Source: JBEKCB01 sp052139675
GTDB lineage: Bacteria > Planctomycetota > Brocadiia > CAIUPP01
Direction of reading: 5' to 3'
DNA: 64,000 nt
Assembly: GCA_052139675.1 (NCBI GenBank)
Contig: JBKQWE010000134.1
Location: forward strand, 20,983 to 84,982
Shown: positions 19,575-29,135 of the stretch, piece by piece
Numbering within the stretch: the first letter of the stretch is position 1
Layout: the number at the start of each line of letters is the position of its first letter
The notes under the pieces: generated by a model
Told to the model about the DNA's origin: nothing
The model's input: the letters and a program-made list of their open reading frames with translations, nothing else
Databases searched by the model: none
Program-made: the position numbers and the translations under genes

Positions 19575-22500
19575 ATGAAATTGTTCCGGACGTGCCTGAA
19601 CCTATCCGTCGCAGCCGGCTTTTGCGGCGGCATGAGCCTGGGCGGCGACGCTCCGCAGACGCCGGCACTGAAAGATCTGCCGTTGCAGGAGAGTGTTTCG
19701 CAATATGGGATAACTTGGAAGTTTGACAAGAAGGTCCCCGTGGGGCAGTTCGTCACCGGCGACTACTATGTTGTCGGGCCGGCGAAGGTGTTGGAGGTTA
19801 CGCCGGCGCCGGCGGGCACGGGCACGGCTTTTCGGAATGGCTCGATGCTGAATCCGCCTGTGACGGTCTTTACCGCCTATGATGGCCGGTTTGATAATGA
19901 TTTTCGGGAGGATCTCATCACCCGGTATCCCCTGGAACTGAAGCCGGGGGATTCGTTGGTTTCGACGATCAGCCTGGAAGTCGGAGAACCCATTGAAAAG
20001 TTGCCCGGAAACGAGCCGGGCCGCCTCAGGGCTGCTGCTGTGCTGACTTGTCTGGCGCACGCCGTTCCTGCGGACACTTTCCGTCCCGGCTATTGCGATC
20101 AGAAGAAAGACAACTTGCATCGCGCCGCCGAACTTCACTGGGAACTGTTGCCCCGTGTGCCTGCGCCGGCGAGCAAGCCAAACTGGTCCTGGGCGGATTT
20201 GGAGCGCGTCTTTCAACGTCCATGGATTGACCACGTTTACTCCTGGGAAAGTCGGGAGGTCCATCCTGCCGAAAACATGCCGGGTTACGGCTATCGGCTC
20301 GCGTGGGTGGTTTCAGAGGCCGCATTGGCGCTTTGCACCGATGCGTCACGCGACCGCAAAACCAAATTGTGCCAGGAAATGATCCAGGTTGGGATTGATA
20401 ATTGGGCTATCGCCAAGCGCGGCAAGCGCGGAGAGGCCGGCGGCTGGATTTCCCAGGGCGGATACGGCCCCGGGCGCAAGTTCCCCATCGTTCTCGCCGC
20501 CGTCATGCTTCAGGACCCGGACATGATGAATATTAAAAAGAATGCTCCGGAGACTGCCTTCGGCGAGGATGAGGCTACAGTATTCGGGCGGACCTGGACC
20601 GGCGCCGACGTTTGTTATACGGGCCAGTTCCCAGCGACCGGAACGCCTAGCAGAGGTCCTTACGAGAACCTGTATCCGAGCCTGTGGCCTGGCCCCAGTC
20701 GCACCTTGGGCGAGGCATACCGAAGGGGCTCGTCGTTCAGCTCCTCCATTGGGGCGGCGCTGGCCGTGCGCCTCATGAAGGCTGAAAACGTTTGGGACTA
20801 TGACGCGTTTTTTGCTTATATGGATCGCTGGATGTACGAAGACGATGCCGAAGCTGTTAAGAGTATTAAGATCGCTCTGGGCGTGGAGTATGGCCACAGA
20901 GCAGGATCTCATCGCCTGGATGCTTTCATTGATGAGATGTGGGCTAAGTACAGGAAGAGTCCCGGAATCGCGCCTGTTACGGTCTTCCAGAAAGAGATTG
21001 AGGAAAAAGGCGAGGTCAAAATCGGACCCAACCGGGAATTCCTTGTCAACGGCAAGAAGCTCTTTCCGCTCATGTTGTTCGCTCAAGCTAGATTCAGCGT
21101 AAAGGATGCAGAGGCACATGGCCAAGAGCTTGCCGAGGGGAAGATTCCGCCAAGCCTTTTTGCCGAGGCTGACGCTCGAGTCCAGGAAGCGCTCGACCTC
21201 GGAACGAATACTGTATTTGTGAACGGCGACGCGGGCCAGACCACTTGGGCATGGCATTATGGGCGCGAGTTTCTCAGGAGAATCGCGGATAAAGGACTGT
21301 ATGGAGTTTTGGGAGCGGACACGGAGGTGTTCGGCCATCCGAACTTGTTAGGTTTGACACAGGAAGACCAGCCGGATCGTCCTGTGACGATGATTCCCAC
21401 TCCGCCGATGCCGGTGAAAATAGACGCTCGGATTCTAAACAGGTCCCAGCAAGCCCACGGTGCCGCACAGGAGGTGTTCAATCCCGCAACTACGGAGGAA
21501 GGGGTGTTGCTGGACAACATGGAGGGCGCGGAGGTCAGGATCAGATTGGCGCGCGAGGTTACCGTGAGCACTTTGATGGTTTGCATAATGCCAGGGGTCA
21601 CGACGACGAATGCGCGATCGCCGATCTACCTTCCGGACGGAACACTGGCCGCCCGCGAGGATGCCAAAGACATCCTCTTCCTGGCCGACGGAAAGGAGAT
21701 TCTCCAGGTCAGCTTGAAACAAGAGCGCGGTGATCAGAAGTTCAAGTTGCCTAACCCGGTCAGTTTCAAAGAATTGGTTTTCCGGGTCGTGTCTGTTTAT
21801 CCGGGGAAGGCGGGTTACGGTTTTATAAAGCAGGTTGGGGCCTATGACGAAAAGGGCCAGCGCGTCTACCTCTATGACTATGAGCCGCAGCTTCGTTCGG
21901 TGGAGAAAGTGGAGGACGTGTATCGCTGGATGAGAAAGATGCAGAAGACCCGCCCTGTTTTCCTCACGCTCAGCTCCGGCTTCATGTCCTCCTCGGCGAT
22001 GTGGGACAAAGAGACCCGCCAGACACTGTATCCCGGATATATGGCAAACTGTGATGCGGCGGCATTCGTTTCGCCGCCTGCCCCCGCGACCGATCCGGCG
22101 GAATGGCTGAAACGCGTCGGGGACGAAGCGGATGAGCTCGGCCAGCTCGCCGGCGCGAAGCGGCCCGTCGTGTTCTGGCTGGAGCTAACCTCATCCTTGA
22201 AACCCGCCGAAGCAAAAGCCGCAATCTGGAACGCGGTTATTCACGGGGCAACGGCGATCGGCTATCGGATGCTGCCGCGCGACAAGTCCGCGCAGGCGGA
22301 CGCTGAAATGGCGGCGGCGTTGAAGCAACTCAATCAGCAGATCATGCGGCTGGCGCCGGCCATTCTCGGCGATCCTGCGCGTGTCAAGGCTGCGATCTCC
22401 ATGAGCAGCGGACAAACGTGCGGCTGCAAGGCGACCGAGTCCGAAGGTTCGACGGTCATCTTCGCGCAGAACCTCGGCTCGGAGGGCAAAGCCGTCATTC

Positions 22501-22631
22501 GCGTTGACGGACTTCGAGCCGGAACGACCATTGAGGCAGTGGGCGAAGGGCGCACAATCGCCTCGAGCCCAGGCGAGTTCAGCGACGACTTCGCTCCGCT
22601 GTCTGAGCACGTCTACAAGCTTAAACTCTAG
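19575..22631 (+). CDS. Large secreted two-domain protein, putative carbohydrate-active
   Basis: A 1018-residue protein with signal peptide ~1-22. Residues ~25-455 are clearly homologous to the product of 39766-41325. Shared blocks include SVSQYGITWKFDK, VGQFVTGDYYVVGP, a KPGDSLVSTISL strand, ADTFRPGYCD, RPWIDH, NMPGYGYR, GGYGPGRKFPIVLA and DRWMYED. Residues ~465-1018 are extra: a barrel-like region starting EFLVNGKKLFPLMLF, interrupted by a discoidin-like beta region (~640-760) and ending in a beta domain. The start at 19575 is chosen because of its ribosome binding site and the promoter at 19494. I do not recognise an exact CAZy family; the His/Trp-rich helical half suggests an alpha/alpha-barrel lyase or hydrolase. 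Confidence 0.75.
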   Translation: MKLFRTCLNLSVAAGFCGGMSLGGDAPQTPALKDLPLQESVSQYGITWKFDKKVPVGQFVTGDYYVVGPAKVLEVTPAPAGTGTAFRNGSMLNPPVTVFTAYDGRFDNDFREDLITRYPLELKPGDSLVSTISLEVGEPIEKLPGNEPGRLRAAAVLTCLAHAVPADTFRPGYCDQKKDNLHRAAELHWELLPRVPAPASKPNWSWADLERVFQRPWIDHVYSWESREVHPAENMPGYGYRLAWVVSEAALALCTDASRDRKTKLCQEMIQVGIDNWAIAKRGKRGEAGGWISQGGYGPGRKFPIVLAAVMLQDPDMMNIKKNAPETAFGEDEATVFGRTWTGADVCYTGQFPATGTPSRGPYENLYPSLWPGPSRTLGEAYRRGSSFSSSIGAALAVRLMKAENVWDYDAFFAYMDRWMYEDDAEAVKSIKIALGVEYGHRAGSHRLDAFIDEMWAKYRKSPGIAPVTVFQKEIEEKGEVKIGPNREFLVNGKKLFPLMLFAQARFSVKDAEAHGQELAEGKIPPSLFAEADARVQEALDLGTNTVFVNGDAGQTTWAWHYGREFLRRIADKGLYGVLGADTEVFGHPNLLGLTQEDQPDRPVTMIPTPPMPVKIDARILNRSQQAHGAAQEVFNPATTEEGVLLDNMEGAEVRIRLAREVTVSTLMVCIMPGVTTTNARSPIYLPDGTLAAREDAKDILFLADGKEILQVSLKQERGDQKFKLPNPVSFKELVFRVVSVYPGKAGYGFIKQVGAYDEKGQRVYLYDYEPQLRSVEKVEDVYRWMRKMQKTRPVFLTLSSGFMSSSAMWDKETRQTLYPGYMANCDAAAFVSPPAPATDPAEWLKRVGDEADELGQLAGAKRPVVFWLELTSSLKPAEAKAAIWNAVIHGATAIGYRMLPRDKSAQADAEMAAALKQLNQQIMRLAPAILGDPARVKAAISMSSGQTCGCKATESEGSTVIFAQNLGSEGKAVIRVDGLRAGTTIEAVGEGRTIASSPGEFSDDFAPLSEHVYKLKL

Positions 22632-22705
22632 ACTTCCAGGAAGGCATCGGGATTTCGCGCGCTCGTCCATATTCAGTCGCCGGAGGCCCCGCTGCCGCCT
22701 TCGCG

Positions 22706-24343
22706 TCAACGAGGTACCGACGGTGGGCCATCGGGCGCGGTTGCGCCGGGGGCGACAATGCCGCGGCGCTGGAGGAGCGAGCCTTCGAGGCGATAGATTT
22801 CGACGAGCGCTTTGCGATAGGTCACCACCGCGTCTATTTCGTCTATCTGGCTGGAAAGCAGGTCGCGCTGCGTCTGGGCGACGAGCAAGGTGGTGGACTG
22901 GCCGACGTGGAATTTCTCCGTCTCGCTCTTGAGCTTCTCCTCCTGGGCCTTCCGGCTGACGGCGGTGGCGGTGATCTGCTCGCCCGCGCGGAGGACTTCG
23001 CTGTAGGCGGTTCGGACGTCGGACTCGACGAGTTGCTCGAGGTTGACGACCGACTCGCGGCTCTGCTCGCGCGTGAGGAGCGCGCCGGCGTATTGCGCGC
23101 GGGCGTTGCGATTGATGGGCGGGAACTCCAGGTTCACGCCGGCCTGCACGCCGTAAGTCTTGCCGGCGGAGGCCTGGTTGACGGAGGTCGTAAACGAATC
23201 CGAATAACCGGTCCGGCCGAGCGTCATGAAGACGTTCATCAGCGGCAGCAGGCCGTTGCGCGTCACGACCACGCTCAAGTCGCCGCGCTGGACCTGCAGC
23301 CGCGCTTGGTTCAGGTCGGGCCGCATGCGCAGGCCGAGCTGGACGTGGTCCTCTTCGTCGCCGACGGGTTCCTGCGGCATTTGCGGCTGGTCCTCGAAAA
23401 CCAGCTCGACGCGGAATGTATTAGCCGAAGGGCTGAGGAGGCGCAGGAGCGCGATGCGCGCCTTGGTCAGCGTGCTCCGGGCGTTGATGAGGTCCTCGCG
23501 GCGGAGCGCCACCTCCGCGTCGGCGGCGGCGATTTCGGTCCCGGCGAGATCTCCGAGGCGGACGCGCGCGTGCGTCTCTTCGCTGGACTTCTGAGCCAGC
23601 GCCAGCGACTGGGCATAAATGCCGATCCGCCGCTCGGCGAGCACGCAGTTCCAGTAAGCCTCCTCGGTCTGCGCCACGATCAGCTCCGCGAAGCCGCGCA
23701 GTTCGTACTGCGAGATCTCGGTGTCCAGCCGCGACTGGCGCAGGGCGGCCAGGTTGACATCCGTGCCGAAACCGCGCAGGAGCGACTGGGTGACGCTCAG
23801 TTGCGCGTCCGAGGTGTACTTGCCGCCCGGGACGAACGGGAAAAAGTGCGACTGCGTGACGCCGGCGCTGAGCGAGAGCGTGGTGCCGGTCGGCAGGAAT
23901 TCCGTGAGGCCGAGCGTGCCGGCGTAGGTATCGTAGTAAGGCACCAGAGAGCCGAGCGTGCCGGGCGCTCCCTCGTGGCTGCTGTTGTAGAGGAATGACC
24001 CGGTCACGTCGGGATCGAACGCGGCAAGCTGTTCCTGCTCGATAGCGCGGTGCAGCGGCGCGTTGTATCGGTCCACGGCCAGCGAGGGGTTGTTCTCGAG
24101 GGCCAGGAGAATGGCCTGGGGAACGGTGACGTGCAGCGGGCCCTGCGGCGCGGCGGCTTCTGGAGCGGCCGGCGCCGGAGGTACGGCCGCGGGAGGCGCG
24201 GGCGCCTGGCCGGCCGCGACGGGCGGGCGCTCGGCCGGACCGATGTAGTCCGAAGGGCTGCTCGTCTCGACGGGCGCGCAGGAGGCCAGGCCGGCGCAGA
24301 CCGCGCCGACGAGGAATACCGCGCGTCGCTTCACGAAGGTCAT
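22706..24343 (-). CDS. TolC/CusC-like outer-membrane efflux lipoprotein
   Basis: A 545-residue outer-membrane factor. The start at ATG 24343 gives a lipoprotein signal with lipobox LASC (Cys22). A proline/alanine-rich linker (~40-75) follows, then two repeats of long helices and beta strands typical of the OEP fold (LDTEISQYELRGFAELIVAQ; ESVVNLEQLVESDVRTAYSE; KFHVGQSTTLLVAQ). It would form the trans-periplasmic duct for the ABC efflux pump encoded directly upstream (adaptor, ATPase, permease, then this gene). A further in-frame start exists at 24364 but has no better ribosome binding site. Confidence 0.9.
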   Translation of the reverse strand: MTFVKRRAVFLVGAVCAGLASCAPVETSSPSDYIGPAERPPVAAGQAPAPPAAVPPAPAAPEAAAPQGPLHVTVPQAILLALENNPSLAVDRYNAPLHRAIEQEQLAAFDPDVTGSFLYNSSHEGAPGTLGSLVPYYDTYAGTLGLTEFLPTGTTLSLSAGVTQSHFFPFVPGGKYTSDAQLSVTQSLLRGFGTDVNLAALRQSRLDTEISQYELRGFAELIVAQTEEAYWNCVLAERRIGIYAQSLALAQKSSEETHARVRLGDLAGTEIAAADAEVALRREDLINARSTLTKARIALLRLLSPSANTFRVELVFEDQPQMPQEPVGDEEDHVQLGLRMRPDLNQARLQVQRGDLSVVVTRNGLLPLMNVFMTLGRTGYSDSFTTSVNQASAGKTYGVQAGVNLEFPPINRNARAQYAGALLTREQSRESVVNLEQLVESDVRTAYSEVLRAGEQITATAVSRKAQEEKLKSETEKFHVGQSTTLLVAQTQRDLLSSQIDEIDAVVTYRKALVEIYRLEGSLLQRRGIVAPGATAPDGPPSVPR

Positions 24344-24415
24344 GCAAGTCTCCCTCTGAGTCATGGCACGGCCTCTCGACGGCGAGAGCTCCTCGGCGCC
24401 GCCGGCGGTTCGGCC

Positions 24416-25711
24416 TCACTCATGTCGCAGGGCTTCCATCGGGTCCAGCCGCGCCGCCTTGATGGCCGGGAACATGCCGAAAACGACGCCGACCAACGCC
24501 GAGAACCCGAACGCCAGCCCGACGGCCCAGAGCGGGACCGCCGCCTGCATCGGCTCCACTCCGGCCTTGCCTCCTGAGATGGCCGCTGAGACGGCGGCCA
24601 TGACGGCGACCGTGAACAACTGCCCGAACAGCAGCCCGATCAACCCGCCCACCAGGCAAAGCGTGACGGCCTCGACCAGGAATTGCAGGAGGATGGCCGA
24701 AGGCGGCGCGCCGACGGCCTTGCGCAGCCCGATCTCCCGCGTGCGCTCGGAGACCGACACGAGCATGATGTTCATGATGCCCACGCCGCCCACCAGCAGC
24801 GAGATGGCGACGATGCCGCCGGCGACCATGGTGATGACGATGGCGACCTGGTCGAAGCTGCGCATGATTTCCTCCACCGCCTGGAGCCGGAAATTGTCCG
24901 GCTCGTCGAAGGTCAGGCGGCGCTCCCGGCGCAGGAAGAAGCGCAGTTCCGCGCGCGCCTCCTCCGACTGCGCAGGCGTCCGGGCGGAGGCCTCGACGTT
25001 CGTCATGAACTGCGTGATGCGATAGATCGTCTTGAAAGGCGCGTAGAGGGTGAAGGTGCGTCCCTGGTCGCCGCCGCCGCCGAACATCCCCTCGACGTGC
25101 GGCTCCAGCAGGCCGATGATCACAAACGTCCGGCCGCCCACCTCGATCGTCCGGCCGACGCACTCCTTCTCCATCCGCAGTTTTTCCTGGAGCGCCGGGT
25201 CAATCAGGCAGACGTTCGTGCCCTCGGTGACATCAATGAGCGAAAACGGCCGCCCCTGTTGCACGCGCCGGTTCTCGACCTTGTCCCAGGAGGCGTCCGC
25301 GCCGATGACGTTCACGTCCTCCACGGACACCTGGCCGCGTTTGACCGTCCCCTGCAGATGGGTGTACCGCGTGATGTACTGGAGCGAGGGACAATACTCC
25401 AGCGCGTGGTCGAACAGTTCGGGGGTGAACTGGAGGGTTCGCCAGGAAGCGTTTTTCTGCGGACCGGTCTGCGGCTGCCAGGCCCAGATGAAGATCCGGT
25501 TGGCGCCGATGGATTCGAACTCCTTCAGCACGTTCGTCTTGAGCCCGGTGAGCGAGGCGATGACCGAGGTCACGCTGGCGACTCCGATGACGATACCGAT
25601 CATCGTCAGGGCGGACCGCACCTTGTTGGTCCAGATTTGCCCGAAGGCCAGCCCCATGCTCTGGAGGACGAGGCGGAACAGGCCGAGCGGCCAGGTGAGG
25701 AGCCGGGTCAC
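24416..25711 (-). CDS. MacB-like ABC permease (FtsX/MacB_PCD type)
   Basis: A 431-residue permease: N-terminal helix (~28-55, with the family-typical RSALTMIGIVIGVASV), a ~220-residue periplasmic MacB core domain, and three C-terminal transmembrane helices (~290-320, 345-375, 390-415) containing GGVGIMNIMLVSVSERTREIGLRKAVGA, the diagnostic FtsX-domain motif. It overlaps the ATPase gene by 4 bases. With the adaptor and outer-membrane factor it makes a MacAB-TolC-type pump that exports macrolide-, peptide- or lipid-like substrates from the periplasm using force transmitted through the membrane. Here ATPase and permease are separate genes, as in many non-proteobacterial versions. Confidence 0.92.
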   Translation of the reverse strand: MTRLLTWPLGLFRLVLQSMGLAFGQIWTNKVRSALTMIGIVIGVASVTSVIASLTGLKTNVLKEFESIGANRIFIWAWQPQTGPQKNASWRTLQFTPELFDHALEYCPSLQYITRYTHLQGTVKRGQVSVEDVNVIGADASWDKVENRRVQQGRPFSLIDVTEGTNVCLIDPALQEKLRMEKECVGRTIEVGGRTFVIIGLLEPHVEGMFGGGGDQGRTFTLYAPFKTIYRITQFMTNVEASARTPAQSEEARAELRFFLRRERRLTFDEPDNFRLQAVEEIMRSFDQVAIVITMVAGGIVAISLLVGGVGIMNIMLVSVSERTREIGLRKAVGAPPSAILLQFLVEAVTLCLVGGLIGLLFGQLFTVAVMAAVSAAISGGKAGVEPMQAAVPLWAVGLAFGFSALVGVVFGMFPAIKAARLDPMEALRHE

Positions 25712-26433
25712 GGCGCGCTCCCGGCCGGATTGCCGGCGCGCGAAATGACGGGGTCGCTTTCGCGCGGCAGGTCGGAGAGGATGCGGCCGTCGCGCATGCG
25801 GATGATGCGCCGGGCGTGGCGGGCGACGTCCACCTCGTGGGTGACGAGGATGATGGTCTGGCCGTCGCGATGGAGCTGGTCGAAGAGCGACAGGATCTCC
25901 TCGCTGTTGCGGCTGTCGAGGTTGCCGGTGGGTTCATCGGCCAGGAGGATGCTCGGACCGTTCACCAGCGCGCGGGCGACGGCGATCCGCTGGCGCTCGC
26001 CGCCGGAGAGCTGGTTCGGCCGGTGGCGCATGCGGTCGCCGAGTCCCACGCGCTCCAGCGCCGCCCGCGCGCGCTTCTGCGAGCCCCACCAGCCGCCGGG
26101 CGCGTAGATCATCGGCAGGCAGACATTCTTGAGGGCATTCAGCCGCGGGAGCAGTTCGAAGGACTGAAAAACGAACCCGATCTGCCGGTTCCGTGTGCGC
26201 GCCAGGTCGCCCTGGCTCATCTGCATGGTGGGTTTTCCGTTGAGCTCGTACACGCCGCTGGTCGGCCGGTCGAGGCAGCCGAGGATGTTCATCAGGGTGC
26301 TCTTGCCCGAGCCGGAGGCGCCCATCACGGCGACGTATTCGTTGGCCTCGACGCACAGGTCCACGCCGTCGAGCGCGTGAATCTGCTCCCGGCCGATCTT
26401 GAAAAACTTGCGGACGTTTTCCAGCCGAATCAT
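25708..26433 (-). CDS. MacB/LolD-like ABC ATPase
   Basis: A 241-residue ATPase with Walker A GASGSGKST (39-47), Q-loop FQSFELLPRLNALKNV, signature LSGGERQRIAVARAL and Walker B ILLADEPTGNLDS followed by a switch His in ILVTHE. The GNLDS sequence after Walker B is characteristic of the MacB/LolD subfamily. It lies 29 bases after the adaptor gene and overlaps the permease gene by 4 bases, so all are one transcript. Confidence 0.94.
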   Translation of the reverse strand: MIRLENVRKFFKIGREQIHALDGVDLCVEANEYVAVMGASGSGKSTLMNILGCLDRPTSGVYELNGKPTMQMSQGDLARTRNRQIGFVFQSFELLPRLNALKNVCLPMIYAPGGWWGSQKRARAALERVGLGDRMRHRPNQLSGGERQRIAVARALVNGPSILLADEPTGNLDSRNSEEILSLFDQLHRDGQTIILVTHEVDVARHARRIIRMRDGRILSDLPRESDPVISRAGNPAGSAP

Positions 26434-26462
26434 GGGCGGCGCCTGGTCGGGGAAATCAAGGC

Positions 26463-27842
26463 TCAGGATGGCTTCGCCGGCTTCGCAGCGGTTGCGCCCT
26501 TGGCCGGCGGCTCGGTCCGATCATCGTAGACGCTCTGGTCGTGTGTGAGGGTCTCCAGGACCTTATAGGGGCCCACGATCACCTGGTCGCCGTCGGACAG
26601 GCCGGAGACGATCTGGGTGTGAGTGGCGTCGGTGACGCCGAGCTTCACCGGCGTGACGACGGCCTTGCCGGCCACCAGGCGATACACCACGGGCGTCTCG
26701 GTCCTGTCGGACTGGACGTTGGAGTTCTTGTCGCTGATCCTGGCGGGCAGTTCGTCCGTGCGCCGTCCGAGCACGGCCTGCGTGGGAATCTTCATGATGT
26801 CGGCGTGGCGCATGGTCTCGATGTCGGCTTCGGCCGTCAGGCCGGAAAGGAGCTGGCGGCCGTCGCCGCTCACGAGGATGCGCGTCTCGAAGTACTTCGA
26901 GTTGGTCCGCGTGGAGACGGAATTCACCAGCGCGATGGATTCCACCGTGCCCTCGAAAGTGCGCTCGCTGTACGCCTGGACGGAGATGCTGACCTTCTGG
27001 CCGGGATGGATCTTGCCGATATACGCCTCGTCCACTTCCGCCAGGAGCGTCATTTTCGACAGGTCGGCGACCTGAAGGATTTCAGTGCCGGCGTAGTTCA
27101 TCGTGCCCATCGCCATCTCGCCGACATGGGTCTTGACGGCCGTGACCACGCCGTCAATCGGCGAGGTGATCACGGTGTAGCTGAGGTTGTCCCTGCAGCG
27201 CGCGACGTCGGCGTCGGCGGCGGCCAGGTCATGCTGCATCGTCACCAGGTTCAGGTCGTCCGCCTTGAGCGAAGCTTCCGCCGAGGCGATGTCGGCCGCG
27301 AGCTTGTCCACCTGGCATTGGGCCGAGTCCCGCGCCTGCTGGCTGACGTAATTGTTCTTGAGCAGCTCCGCCTGCCGCTCCAGGGTGCGCCGGGCGTCGT
27401 CGAGGGAGACGCGCATCCCGTCAATCGTGCTGCGCGACGCCACCAGCCGCGCCCGGGCGACCGCGATCTGGGCCGCCTTCGATTCCCGCGTGGACTCCGC
27501 CGTCCGCAATGCCGACTGCAAGTCCTTGTCGTCCAGCCGCACCAGCACCGACGGCGGAATCGGCGGATTCGCGGCCGGATCGCCGCGCGTGACTACCCGG
27601 CCTTCGTCGTACGGAATCTCCTGAATCAGCGCGGAGACGCGGGCGGAAATCGAGACCTTGGTCTTGGGCATGATCGTGCCGGACGCGCTGACGAGCTCGA
27701 TGAGATCGCCGCGGATGGGCTTCTCCACGCGCACGGCGGAGCCGCGGTCTTCCTTGTGCCGGCGCGACAGGCCGATGCATACCGGCACGGCGACCAGCAG
27801 CGTCACCGCGCACGTGATGACGGCCGTGACGAAAATCTTCAT
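26463..27842 (-). CDS. MacA/HlyD-like periplasmic adaptor protein
   Basis: A 459-residue membrane-fusion protein: N-terminal membrane anchor (~5-25), a beta-barrel/lipoyl half motif (GDLIELVSASGTIMPKTKVS), a long alpha-hairpin (~120-215) whose second strand ends YTVITSPIDGVVTAVKTHVG, then beta-barrel and membrane-proximal domains. It bridges the ABC permease and the TolC-like factor. It is the first gene of the four-gene efflux operon. The periplasmic hairpin of ~95 residues is in the size range of MacA-type adaptors. Confidence 0.92.
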   Translation of the reverse strand: MKIFVTAVITCAVTLLVAVPVCIGLSRRHKEDRGSAVRVEKPIRGDLIELVSASGTIMPKTKVSISARVSALIQEIPYDEGRVVTRGDPAANPPIPPSVLVRLDDKDLQSALRTAESTRESKAAQIAVARARLVASRSTIDGMRVSLDDARRTLERQAELLKNNYVSQQARDSAQCQVDKLAADIASAEASLKADDLNLVTMQHDLAAADADVARCRDNLSYTVITSPIDGVVTAVKTHVGEMAMGTMNYAGTEILQVADLSKMTLLAEVDEAYIGKIHPGQKVSISVQAYSERTFEGTVESIALVNSVSTRTNSKYFETRILVSGDGRQLLSGLTAEADIETMRHADIMKIPTQAVLGRRTDELPARISDKNSNVQSDRTETPVVYRLVAGKAVVTPVKLGVTDATHTQIVSGLSDGDQVIVGPYKVLETLTHDQSVYDDRTEPPAKGATAAKPAKPS

Positions 27843-28146
27843 CTCGCTCTCCCGCGTCGCTCAGGTCCTGCGTCCGGAATTCGGGTCAGTCAAGGCTGAT
27901 CACCCGCGCCGCCGACGCAGCCGAGGATGCTGACTCCCAGCCTGGACAGGACCAGAATAGCCCGGGGCGACAGGACGCTGCACCAGGTTCCGATCGGCAG
28001 GCGGTTGCCCGTCGGCCTTGACTTGCTCCTCTTCACGGGCCGCCGGCGGATTGCGGCAGGCACACCTTCGTTGTCCGCCACTATACCGGAAAATCCGGGA
28101 TTATCAAGCAAATTCTACCTGGCAGCGCCGACGCCGTCAGCGCTCA
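27843..28146. other. Intergenic region upstream of the efflux operon
   Basis: A 304-base gap. A minus-strand open frame at 27890-28111 (73 codons, ending SPRAILVLSRLGVSILGCVG) could encode a small protein. It lacks a clear ribosome binding site and overlaps a putative promoter, so I do not call it. Nothing else recognisable. Confidence 0.4.
28080..28085 (-). promoter_or_regulatory. Putative -10 box for the efflux operon
   Basis: TATAGT on the minus strand in the context CCGGTATAGTGGCGG, matching the extended -10 plus GC-rich discriminator seen at 39477, 41465 and 50116. If used, it would give a ~230-base untranslated leader before the adaptor gene, long enough to hold a regulatory structure. 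No convincing -35. Confidence 0.45.
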
Positions 28147-28740
28147 TCACAACCATTGTGCGATTTCGTCCAGCGCCTTGCGCCGGGAGGCCGGCAGGGC
28201 ATTGACTTGCGGTTCACGGGGATAGCCTACGGTGATGACCGCCACCGGCTTCACGGACCTCGGCCAGCCGACGATTCCCGCCACGATGCGGGGTTTGATC
28301 CACCCGATCCAACATGTGCCAAGGCCCAGCTCCGTCGCCGCCAGCACCAGATGCTCCCCGGCGATGCCGATGTCCACCCACGGGTATTCCACGCCCGAAA
28401 TCGAAGCCCCCAGCCGGTGCGTCACAAAGGAAGTCTGCATGCCGATCACGACGTGGACCGGCGCATCCAGGGCCCAATCCATCCTGATGCCCGGCAGGAA
28501 GCCCTCCTCCACGATCCGCCGCCGCAGATCGGCGTCGCGCACCACCGCGAAACGCCACGGCTGCTTGTTGCAGGCCGATGGGGCGAGCCGGGCGGCTTCC
28601 AGGACCTGCATCATGTGTTCCTGCGGGACCGGGTCATGCCTGTAGGCGCGGCAGCTCACCCTGCGGGCGATAACCTCCATCAGGCCTCTCGCAGCGGGCG
28701 GGATAGTCCGCTTAGGGGCATCATCATGGTCGCGTTTCAT
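28147..28740 (-). CDS. Nitroreductase-family FMN oxidoreductase
   Basis: A 197-residue flavoenzyme from ATG 28740 (a TTG at 28764 would add 8 residues). The N-terminal RRVSCRAYRHDPVPQEHMMQVLEAA and the SACNKQPWRF segment (usual form A[PS]SxxNxQPW) are diagnostic of the family and bind FMN phosphate and substrate. Later WVDIGIAGEHLVLAATELGLGTCWIG matches the dimer-interface helix, and AVITVGYP the C-terminal flavin contact. The enzymes use NAD(P)H to reduce nitro groups, quinones or flavins; the natural substrate cannot be deduced. The gene seems monocistronic, with the smr-like gene ~100 bases upstream. Confidence 0.92.
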   Translation of the reverse strand: MKRDHDDAPKRTIPPAARGLMEVIARRVSCRAYRHDPVPQEHMMQVLEAARLAPSACNKQPWRFAVVRDADLRRRIVEEGFLPGIRMDWALDAPVHVVIGMQTSFVTHRLGASISGVEYPWVDIGIAGEHLVLAATELGLGTCWIGWIKPRIVAGIVGWPRSVKPVAVITVGYPREPQVNALPASRRKALDEIAQWL

Positions 28741-28842
28741 CGCTGTCTCGGCCTTTATCCGCAAACTTTTTGCGTCCGCTCGAAGCGCCTGTCATGCCTT
28801 GCGGCAGAACTGCAAGCTCGCGGGACAGGCGGCCCTGCCAAC

Positions 28843-29109
28843 CTACCTCTCCGGCCATCGGAAGTACACAAAGACTCTCCCCCAGTTCTTCGAGTCATTG
28901 TCCACATTCCGCGCAACGGCACGGACCTCGGGCGACTGGAGGAACCGGGCCACGCGTTTCTTGAGCTGGCCGCTGCCCTTGCCGTGAACGATCTGAAGGC
29001 ACTTCGTCCGCGTCCGCCGCGCCTGCTCCAGCGCATCGGCTAGCGCCCGGTCAATGGCGTCGGAGTCGTTATACACGTTGTGCAGGTCAATCTTGATTTC
29101 ATTGGCCAT
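28843..29109 (-). CDS. Stand-alone Smr domain protein
   Basis: An 88-residue protein that is just a Smr (small MutS-related) domain: the DLH motif at residues 8-10 and the catalytic-loop HGKGSGQLKKRV at ~42-53, with strands ending GRVFVYFRW. Smr domains nick or cleave nucleic acids; stand-alone versions act in RNA or ribosome quality control or in recombination control. The loop has Gly-Lys-Gly-Ser-Gly, close to the canonical HGxGxG. It lies 26 bases downstream of the YfhO-like gene and may share its transcript. Confidence 0.9.
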   Translation of the reverse strand: MANEIKIDLHNVYNDSDAIDRALADALEQARRTRTKCLQIVHGKGSGQLKKRVARFLQSPEVRAVARNVDNDSKNWGRVFVYFRWPER

Positions 29110-29135
29110 TCGATATCACGCCTGACGCCTGTTGC

